6,348 nucleotides of DNA from positions 1 to 6,348 of the forward strand of contig CALBAF010000015.1 in the NCBI GenBank assembly GCA_937926415.1, written 5' to 3'. Below, piece by piece: positions 1 to 4,733 of this stretch. Within the stretch, counting starts at the first letter, position 1; the number at the start of each line of letters is the position of its first letter. The position numbers and the translations under genes are program-made. Under the pieces are notes generated by a model that did no database searches, was not told the DNA's origin, and was given only the letters and a program-made list of their open reading frames with translations. This DNA comes from an uncultured Actinomyces sp. (GTDB lineage: Bacteria > Actinomycetota > Actinomycetes > Actinomycetales > Actinomycetaceae).

Positions 1-9
1 TTCCGATCT
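1..9 (+). other. Illumina adapter remnant (artefact)
   Basis: The first nine bases, TTCCGATCT, are identical to the 3' end of the standard Illumina TruSeq adapter, where the insert is ligated directly after GATCT. The very next base begins an Alu match, which is what an untrimmed adapter followed by insert would look like. Nine bases could match by chance, but their position at the exact end of the contig and directly before human sequence makes an adapter by far the best reading. This is not biology of the organism. Confidence 0.88.
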
Positions 10-91
10 TCGCTTGAACCCAGGAGGCGGAGGTTGCAGTGAGCCGAGATGGCGCCACTGCACTCCAGCCTGGGCGAGAAAGTGAGACTCC
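10..91 (+). repeat. Human/primate Alu right-arm fragment (contamination)
   Basis: This stretch reads as the right monomer of an Alu SINE in sense orientation. It contains the hallmark segments CGCTTGAACCCAGGAGGCGG, GGTTGCAGTGAGCCGAGAT, GCGCCACTGCACTCCAGCC and TGGGCGA, ending in GTGAGACTCC. Compared with the AluS-type consensus I recall, I count about five differences in 82 bases, several of them at CpG or nearby positions as is usual for old Alu copies. Alu elements exist only in primates, so this cannot belong to a bacterial chromosome. It most likely comes from host DNA in a human-associated sample, joined to bacterial sequence during library construction or assembly. The match stops at 91, where consensus would continue GTCTCAAA but the window reads TTTGAGAC. 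Confidence 0.96.
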
Positions 92-221
92 TTTGAGACA
101 CGTGGACGCCGCACCAACGACGGCGCGGCATTGCAGCAGATCGCTGCTCGGCGTGATCAGAAATGCCTGTGCGAACAAAGCACGTTTTCTGGCGCGCCCG
201 AATTGAAGAGGAGAAAAAGAA

Positions 222-437
222 ATGAATACGAACATCCGGACCGTGTCGGTCCACGACACGCTGTTTGGCCGAGTGGCCAACAACCTGGAGGTCGGCCAGC
301 TCTCACGCGCCGTTGAGCCGTGGTTCGCTGACTTCCACGATTCGAGGGTCAAGCAGGCAATCGCCGACCTTGACGAGCCGGCCCGCCGGGGCGCGGCTGC
401 CGAGTACCTTGGTCTCGAACTGAGCGTCGTGGCCTGA
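222..437 (+). CDS. Small unrecognised protein, 71 residues
   Basis: I do not recognise a family. The start is well supported: a purine-rich Shine-Dalgarno AGAGGAG at 207-213 lies eight bases before the ATG at 222, and the frame ends at TGA 435-437 just before a terminator hairpin, so it is a complete monocistronic unit. The product is soluble, about 8 kDa and mildly acidic, with no signal peptide or membrane segment. It begins MNTNIRTVSVHDTLFGRV, has a central aromatic patch (EPWFADFHDSR), and ends in a probably helical, Ala/Glu/Leu-rich segment. There are no cysteines, so a small zinc finger is excluded. Its promoter is unclear: only about 120 bases of bacterial DNA lie upstream before the chimeric junction, and a TTGCAG at 131-136 has no good -10 partner. 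It could be a lineage-specific regulator or accessory protein; no function is inferred. Confidence 0.72.
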   Translation: MNTNIRTVSVHDTLFGRVANNLEVGQLSRAVEPWFADFHDSRVKQAIADLDEPARRGAAAEYLGLELSVVA

Positions 438-446
438 GCCGTGACA

Positions 447-479
447 AAGGGGCCGACAAGCATTGCTTGTCGGCCCCTT
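447..479 (+). terminator. Intrinsic terminator-like hairpin after the 71-residue gene
   Basis: A perfect 15-bp inverted repeat, AAGGGGCCGACAAGC (447-461) with GCTTGTCGGCCCCTT (465-479), is separated by the three-base loop ATT. It starts ten bases after the stop codon at 437. The stem is GC-rich and flanked by AA/TT, with only a weak T-run downstream (TTGTTC), as is common in high-GC actinobacteria. The symmetry would let it work from either side, so it may also stop transcripts coming off the minus-strand tRNA. Confidence 0.85.
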
Positions 480-572
480 GTTCATCTGCACATTCGCTAT
501 ATCAATTGCGGTGCGCGCGTCGCATACGCGTTGAATTGCCGGTACCATTAGGAGTACTTACTCCACTGGCGG

Positions 573-646
573 TACCCCGAGTGGGATTCGAACCCACAAC
601 AAGCCGGGTTTGAGCCGACCGCCTCTGCCAGTTGGGCTATCGGGGC
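573..646 (-). tRNA. tRNA with anticodon CAA (tRNA-Leu-like, short variable loop)
   Basis: Read on the minus strand from 646, the 74 bases fold as a full cloverleaf. The acceptor is GCCCCGA/TCGGGGT with a G1-U72 wobble at the first pair. The D-arm is GCCC/AGGC around AACTGGCAG with a C-A mismatch at its inner end. The anticodon stem is GTCGG/CCGGC (one G-U) with loop CTCAAAC. The variable loop is TTGTT. The T-arm is GTGGG-TTCGAAT-CCCAC, and the discriminator is A at 573. The anticodon lies at 610-612 and reads CAA, which decodes UUG (Leu). Bacterial tRNA-Leu normally has a long class II variable arm of ten or more bases; here it has five, so the amino-acid identity is not certain. Hallmarks U8, A14, G18G19, U33, TTC and A58 are present. 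CCA is not fully encoded (the genome reads CCG after the discriminator). Confidence 0.9.
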
Positions 647-664
647 TTCGCGTGTGCGAGTCCC

Positions 665-693
665 ACAATAGAGCAGCTGAGCAAACCGATCAA
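665..693 (-). promoter_or_regulatory. Housekeeping-type promoter for the tRNA gene
   Basis: On the minus strand, a -35-like TTGATC (688-693) and a -10-like TATTGT (665-670) are separated by exactly 17 bases (671-687). Each box matches four of six consensus positions. Transcription would start around 657-659, about 12 bases before the mature tRNA 5' end at 646, a normal leader length for a tRNA. The promoter occupies almost the whole 63-base gap to pdtaR, so the two divergent genes share regulatory space. Confidence 0.6.
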
Positions 694-696
694 ACT

Positions 697-700
697 GAGG
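697..700 (+). promoter_or_regulatory. Shine-Dalgarno GAGG deciding the pdtaR start
   Basis: GAGG at 697-700 is the only credible ribosome-binding site before pdtaR. It is nine bases from the ATG at 710 and only three from the in-frame ATG at 704, so 710 is preferred. The reading frame stays open upstream to an ATG at 632, but that lies inside the tRNA gene and has no ribosome-binding site. Confidence 0.65.
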
Positions 701-709
701 AATATGACA

Positions 710-1300
710 ATGAGTGAAGAGCAGGCTGAACCGCGTCGCGTCCTCGTCGCAGAAGACGAGGGGTTGATTCGCCTCGATATCGTTGAGACGCTGACCCAGG
801 CGGGGTTCGAGGTCGTCGGCGAGGCTGCCGACGGTGAGGAAGCTGTCGAGCTGGCACTCGAGCTTGAACCCGATCTGTGCGTGATGGATGTCAAGATGCC
901 GAAGATGGACGGCATCACCGCAGCGGAGAAGATCCTGCAGGAACTGTCCTGCGCCGTCGTCATGCTGACGGCGTTCTCGCAGACTGAGCTCGTTGAGCGT
1001 GCTCGTGACGCTGGCGCGATGGCCTACGTCGTGAAGCCCTTCAGCCCCGCTGACCTGATCCCGGCTGTCGAGATTGCCCTGTCGCGTCACGCAGAGATCG
1101 AGTCGCTTGAGGATCAGATTGCCGATCTGTCGGATCGCTTCGAGACCCGCAAGCGCGTGGATCGCGCGAAGGGCCTGCTCATGAAGAACATGGGCATGAG
1201 CGAACCCGAGGCATTCCGCTGGATTCAGAAGACGTCGATGGATCGCCGTCTGTCCATGCGCGAGGTTGCCGACGCGGTGATCAACCAGGTTGACGACTGA
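710..1300 (+). CDS. pdtaR: ANTAR-domain response regulator, PdtaR type
   Basis: This 196-residue protein joins a phosphoreceiver domain to an RNA-binding ANTAR domain. The receiver (about residues 9-126) shows the acidic pair E15/D16, phosphoacceptor D60 in VMDVKMPKMDG, T87 in MLTAF and the invariant lysine K109 in KPF. A helical linker (about 127-140) leads into ANTAR (about 136-192) with the family pattern RKRVDRAKGLLMKNMGMSE and a final MREVADAVI. In this family a histidine kinase (PdtaS in mycobacteria) phosphorylates the receiver, and ANTAR then binds paired hairpins in target mRNAs to prevent termination. Length is close to the about 205 residues of mycobacterial Rv1626. No kinase gene is nearby, so it is an orphan here, as in Mycobacterium. 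It diverges from the tRNA gene and is transcribed alone. L19 is encoded by TTG, the codon the neighbouring tRNA would read. All active-site residues are intact. Confidence 0.95.
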   Translation: MSEEQAEPRRVLVAEDEGLIRLDIVETLTQAGFEVVGEAADGEEAVELALELEPDLCVMDVKMPKMDGITAAEKILQELSCAVVMLTAFSQTELVERARDAGAMAYVVKPFSPADLIPAVEIALSRHAEIESLEDQIADLSDRFETRKRVDRAKGLLMKNMGMSEPEAFRWIQKTSMDRRLSMREVADAVINQVDD

Positions 1301-1314
1301 GTCATAGACGTGCG

Positions 1315-1344
1315 AATGGGGAGGGTCAATCGACCCTCCCCATT
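1315..1344 (+). terminator. Bidirectional terminator between pdtaR and the thioesterase
   Basis: A perfect 13-bp inverted repeat, AATGGGGAGGGTC (1315-1327) with GACCCTCCCCATT (1332-1344), has the loop AATC. It lies 14 bases after the pdtaR stop and 16 bases beyond the end of the convergent thioesterase gene, so it serves both. There is no long T-run on either side, only the AAT/ATT flanks. Confidence 0.82.
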
Positions 1345-1360
1345 GCTGTGCTCTGGCTAT

Positions 1361-1837
1361 TCAGTCGTGGTTTGAGCGCACCAGGATGCGGTTGGCCACG
1401 CGCGCGATCGAAATCAGGCGGTCCGCCTCGTCACGAATCTCCACAGTGTGAACTGTCGAGCTACGGCCCAGGTGAACGGCGGTAGCGGTCGCGGTGATGA
1501 TTCCCTCGCGTCCGGCGCTGATATGAGAAGCGTTCAGTTCCGTCCCGACGGCGTAGGCCTGCTTGCCCGGATTAGCTTCACGCGCGTGGATCTGGGCGGC
1601 AAAGGATGCCGCTGTCTCCGCGAGGGCAGCGGATGCGCCACCGTGGAGGATCCCTGCGCTCTGACGATTCCCGTCGATGGGCATAGAGATGACGGTGCGC
1701 GTCGCGCTATGCTCCAGTACCTCCATCCCTGTGGCTTCCATCAGGGTGCCGGGCCAGTGCGCGCCTACCCAGCCGCCGCGTGCGAGCGGATCGGGTGAGG
1801 AAGAATGCGTGTGTTTCGTCTGGTGATCGTGTGTCAT
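1361..1837 (-). CDS. PaaI-family hotdog-fold thioesterase
   Basis: A 158-residue single-domain hotdog protein expected to hydrolyse an acyl- or aryl-CoA thioester in the cytoplasm. After a His/Ser-rich N-terminal stretch (about residues 3-15), the core shows the PaaI/EntH pattern: WPGTLMEATGMEVLE, MPIDGNRQ, then GILHGGASAALAETAAS with H65-G66-G67 and the probable catalytic E74 on the central helix. TELNASH, HLGRSSTVHTVEIRD and SIARVANRILV follow. Relatives include menaquinone-pathway DHNA-CoA thioesterases and phenylacetate-degradation PaaI; nothing here picks the substrate. The start is uncertain. ATG at 1837 is chosen because the alternative ATG at 1867 would lie inside polA, but neither has a clear ribosome-binding site, so the message may be leaderless or start further in. 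It diverges tightly from polA and converges on pdtaR. Confidence 0.9.
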   Translation of the reverse strand: MTHDHQTKHTHSSSPDPLARGGWVGAHWPGTLMEATGMEVLEHSATRTVISMPIDGNRQSAGILHGGASAALAETAASFAAQIHAREANPGKQAYAVGTELNASHISAGREGIITATATAVHLGRSSTVHTVEIRDEADRLISIARVANRILVRSNHD

Positions 1838-1844
1838 GGCATCT

Positions 1845-1851
1845 AGGGTGG
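1845..1851 (+). promoter_or_regulatory. Shine-Dalgarno AGGGTGG supporting the polA GTG start
   Basis: AGGGTGG at 1845-1851 lies five bases before the GTG at 1857, or eight counted from the AGGG core. No equivalent motif precedes the upstream in-frame ATG at 1836. The protein from GTG begins VSDTVLIIDGHSMAF (Met at initiation), matching the usual Pol I amino terminus. Confidence 0.6.
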
Positions 1852-1856
1852 CATGT

Positions 1857-4562
1857 GTGAGTGACACTGTGCTGATTATTGATGGCCATTCGATGGCGTT
1901 TCGCGCTTTCTACGCGCTTCCGCCGGATAACTTCGTGACGGCCACGGGCCAGCACACGAACGCCGTTTACGGCTTCGTCTCAATGCTGACGCGCTTGCTG
2001 GAGACAGAGAAGCCGACCCATGTCGCCGTCGCGTTCGATGTGTCGAGGCACTCATTCCGTACCGAGGAGTACCCGGAGTACAAGGGGACGCGCGATGCCA
2101 CGCCTGAGGAGTTCAAGGGCCAGGTGGAGCTGATCCGTGAGGTTCTCGAGGCGATGGGCATTGTGTCGCTCTCCCGGGAGGGCTACGAGGCGGACGATAT
2201 CCTCGCCACGCTCGCGTATCGGGCTGGCAACGATGGAGCCACCGTCCTCGTCGTGTCCGGTGACCGCGACTCCTTCCAGACGGTGACCGACAATGTGACG
2301 GTCCTGTACCCGGGCACAGGCCCCGGCGACCTGCGCCGCATGACTCCGCAGGCAGTGGAAGACAAGTACGGTGTTCCGCCGCATCGCTACCCCGAGATTG
2401 CCGCCATCGTGGGTGAGACCTCGGACAACCTGCCCGGTGTTCCGGGTGTTGGCCCCAAGACCGCCGCTCAATGGATCAACAAGTACGACGGACTGGACAA
2501 CCTGCTGGCGCGCGCCGACGAAATCGGTGGCAAGCGCGGCGCCGCGCTGCGCGAGCACATGGACGACGTCGTGCGCAACCGCCGCCTGAACCGCCTGCTC
2601 ACCGACATGGACCTCGAGGTGTCGCCGAGTGATCTGGCGCGTCGTCCCACGGATATTGCTGCCATTGATCGTCTCTTCGACTCCCTCGAGTTTGGTCGTC
2701 TGCGCCAGAAGGTGCGCGAGGTCGCCGGCATCGGTATGGGGGAGGGGCACGTTGATGAGGCCCCCGAGCCCGTCGACGAGGTCGAGATCGACGTTGCGAT
2801 TGTCGACGCCTCTTGCGACATCAAGCGGTGGGCGGGCAACCACTCCCGCCTCGCACTCCTCGTCGAAGGAGACACGAGGCCGACTCGCGGCGACGTCACG
2901 CGCCTCGTTCTTGCGTCGGAAACCAATGCGCTCGTCATTGACCCCGTCGAACTGAGCCCGAAGCAGGAGGAAGCGCTTGGCGACGTGCTGGCCACGGCCT
3001 CGTCCCTGATCGTGCACGACGCGAAGGGTGCCCGGCACGCGCTCGCGTCGCGCGGATGGACGCTGGGGAGCGTCGAGTGCGACACGATGCTTGCGGCATA
3101 CCTCGCGCATCCAGATCAGCGCTCCCACAAGCTGGAGGATGTGCTCTCGCGCGTGCTTGGCGTCGTGATCGAGGAAGAGGAGGGGGACTCCGAGGCTCTC
3201 TTCGATCTTGGCGACATGGGAGCTGGCCCGAGTGCGGCCCAGGTGCGCGCCGGGAAGTTGGCCGCCCACCTGCACCCGCTCGCGAACACGCTGATGTCTC
3301 GCCTCGAAGAAAGCTCCGAGGCCGCGCTGCTCACCGACATGGAAATGCCCCTGTCGATCCTGCTCGGTCAGATGGAAGGCATCGGTATCGCCGCGGACAC
3401 GGCCGTGCTGGATGGTCTATCTGACGAACTCGGCAAGGCCGTTGACGCCGCGCGTGAGGGCGCGTGGGCCGCTGCCGGACGCGAGATCAACCTGTCGAGC
3501 CCCAAGCAGCTCCAGGAGCTCCTGTTCGATCATTTCGGCCTTCCCAAGACCAAGAAGACAAAGACCGGGTACACGACGAACGCCGAGGCCCTAGCCGACC
3601 TGCACGCGAAGACCGCAGACACTGGGGGAGCCGGACACGATTTCCTGGGCTTCCTACTGACCCACCGCGACCGCATCAAGCTCAAGCAGATGGTCGACTC
3701 GCTGTCCGCGACCGTCGCCTCCGATGGGCGCATCCACACAACTTTCTCGCAGGTCGCAGCGGCGACGGGACGCTTGGCGTCTTCTGACCCGAACCTGCAG
3801 AACATTCCCGCACGCAGTGCCGATGGCATGCGCATTCGCGGCGCCTTCGTCGCTGGTGAGGGCTTCGAGTCGCTCATGAGCGCCGACTACTCGCAGATCG
3901 AAATGCGACTCATGGCGCACCTGTCTGGCGACGAGGCACTTATCGAAGCGTTCAACTCGGGCGAGGATCTGCACCGCACCATGGCGTCCATGGTCTTTGG
4001 AACCCCGGTCGCCGAGGTGAGCGGTGAGGAACGGTCGCGAATCAAGGCAACCTCCTACGGCCTCGCCTACGGTCTGTCCTCCTACGGCCTCGCTGCTCAG
4101 CTCGGCATTCCCGTGCCCGAGGCAGCTGCCCTGCGCGATCGTTACTTCGAACGCTTCGGCAAGGTGCGCGACTACCTCGAGGGCCTGGTCGCTCAGGCGC
4201 GAGCAGACGGGTACACCCAGACTATGTTCGGACGCCGCCGCTACCTGCCCGATCTGCGCTCGTCGAACCGTCAGCGCCGCGAGATGGCCGAACGCGCCGC
4301 GCTCAATGCGCCCATCCAGGGCAGCGCTGCCGACATCGTCAAGATCGCGATGATGAACGTCGTCGACGCTCTGTCCGAGGCTGGCCTGACCTCGCGCCTC
4401 CTCGTGCAGATCCATGACGAACTCCTCCTCGAGGTCGCCCCCGGAGAAGCAGCTATCGTCGAAGCGATCGTCCGCGAGAAGATGGCGACCCCCGTCGAGC
4501 TCTCGGTGCCGCTCGACGTGGCCGTCGGAATCGGTGCTTCGTGGCAGCTCGCGGCCCACTAA
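1857..4562 (+). CDS. polA: DNA polymerase I
   Basis: This 901-residue enzyme is close to the about 904 residues of mycobacterial Pol I. It fills gaps in repair and removes Okazaki-fragment primers. The 5'-nuclease domain (about 1-300) has D9 in IIDGHS, YEADD (E111, D113, D114), SGDRD (D136, D138), and GETSDN (E187, D190) leading into the helix-hairpin-helix GVPGVGPKTA. The middle domain (about 310-490) has the place of a 3'-5' exonuclease but no recognisable DxE or YxxxD motifs, so proofreading is probably lost, as in Taq and mycobacterial enzymes. The polymerase domain follows with TGRLASSDPNLQNIPAR, motif A DYSQIE (D677), motif B R726-K730-Y734-YG, and motif C QIHDE (H853, D854, E855). Position 734 is Tyr where E. 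coli has Phe762. GTG start chosen on Shine-Dalgarno and family alignment; an in-frame ATG at 1836 would add seven residues. It sits upstream of rpsA, from which a separate promoter divides it. Confidence 0.98.
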   Translation: MSDTVLIIDGHSMAFRAFYALPPDNFVTATGQHTNAVYGFVSMLTRLLETEKPTHVAVAFDVSRHSFRTEEYPEYKGTRDATPEEFKGQVELIREVLEAMGIVSLSREGYEADDILATLAYRAGNDGATVLVVSGDRDSFQTVTDNVTVLYPGTGPGDLRRMTPQAVEDKYGVPPHRYPEIAAIVGETSDNLPGVPGVGPKTAAQWINKYDGLDNLLARADEIGGKRGAALREHMDDVVRNRRLNRLLTDMDLEVSPSDLARRPTDIAAIDRLFDSLEFGRLRQKVREVAGIGMGEGHVDEAPEPVDEVEIDVAIVDASCDIKRWAGNHSRLALLVEGDTRPTRGDVTRLVLASETNALVIDPVELSPKQEEALGDVLATASSLIVHDAKGARHALASRGWTLGSVECDTMLAAYLAHPDQRSHKLEDVLSRVLGVVIEEEEGDSEALFDLGDMGAGPSAAQVRAGKLAAHLHPLANTLMSRLEESSEAALLTDMEMPLSILLGQMEGIGIAADTAVLDGLSDELGKAVDAAREGAWAAAGREINLSSPKQLQELLFDHFGLPKTKKTKTGYTTNAEALADLHAKTADTGGAGHDFLGFLLTHRDRIKLKQMVDSLSATVASDGRIHTTFSQVAAATGRLASSDPNLQNIPARSADGMRIRGAFVAGEGFESLMSADYSQIEMRLMAHLSGDEALIEAFNSGEDLHRTMASMVFGTPVAEVSGEERSRIKATSYGLAYGLSSYGLAAQLGIPVPEAAALRDRYFERFGKVRDYLEGLVAQARADGYTQTMFGRRRYLPDLRSSNRQRREMAERAALNAPIQGSAADIVKIAMMNVVDALSEAGLTSRLLVQIHDELLLEVAPGEAAIVEAIVREKMATPVELSVPLDVAVGIGASWQLAAH

Positions 4563-4630
4563 CGGAAGTGACGACGCGACGCACGCCACGGAAAGTGCCG
4601 CCAAATTCGTCACATTTGCAGGGCAAAGAC

Positions 4631-4639
4631 TGATAGACT
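4631..4639 (+). promoter_or_regulatory. Extended -10 promoter for rpsA
   Basis: TGATAGACT at 4631-4639 reads as an extended -10 element: TG, one base, then TAGACT, which matches TANNNT. The expected start is around 4645-4648, giving a leader of about 87 bases to the rpsA ATG. A consensus -35 is absent at the right distance (TTGCAG at 4616-4621 is too close), which is normal for extended -10 promoters. It lies about 70 bases past the polA stop, so rpsA can be expressed independently of polA. No terminator hairpin is evident between the genes. Confidence 0.55.
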
Positions 4640-4714
4640 GGTTCACGGTGTCTCGGGACAGGTGCATCTGCATCAGCCTCAAGACGCCGGAACTGTCCAT
4701 CTACTATCCAGTCC

Positions 4715-4727
4715 GTTTCGGAGAAAC
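4715..4727 (+). promoter_or_regulatory. rpsA leader hairpin enclosing the Shine-Dalgarno
   Basis: GTTTC (4715-4719) and GAAAC (4723-4727) are perfect complements around the loop GGA. The ribosome-binding site GGAG (4720-4723) is that loop plus the first stem base. The GGAG is ten bases from the ATG at 4734. The stem is short and AU-rich, so it is marginal alone, but its placement could modulate translation. E. coli S1 represses its own mRNA through a structured leader; whether that happens here is only inferred. Confidence 0.45.
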
Positions 4728-4733
4728 TACTAC

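Noticed and set aside
10..91. Alu fragment as a horizontally acquired human sequence in a bacterium
   Set aside because: The adjoining adapter bases at 1-9 show a library artefact, which is far simpler than transfer.
131..316. A 61-residue plus-strand frame near the chimeric end
   Set aside because: It overlaps the better supported gene at 222 in another frame, needs a TTG start without a Shine-Dalgarno, and its composition is arginine-rich as in shadow frames.
541..576. Duplicate GGTACC sites next to the tRNA 3' end as possible attachment sites
   Set aside because: Only six bases are shared and no integrase or foreign segment lies between or near them; too little for an att site.
632..709. 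Upstream start for pdtaR at 632
   Set aside because: It begins inside the tRNA gene and adds 26 residues with no homology; GAGG spacing favours 710.
548..1090. A 180-residue minus-strand frame across pdtaR and the tRNA
   Set aside because: It runs through a clear tRNA gene and opposite a receiver domain with all catalytic residues; it has no ribosome-binding site or family resemblance.
4662..4733. Upstream start for rpsA at 4662
   Set aside because: It lacks a Shine-Dalgarno and lies about 15 bases after the predicted transcript start; S1 homology begins after the ATG at 4734.
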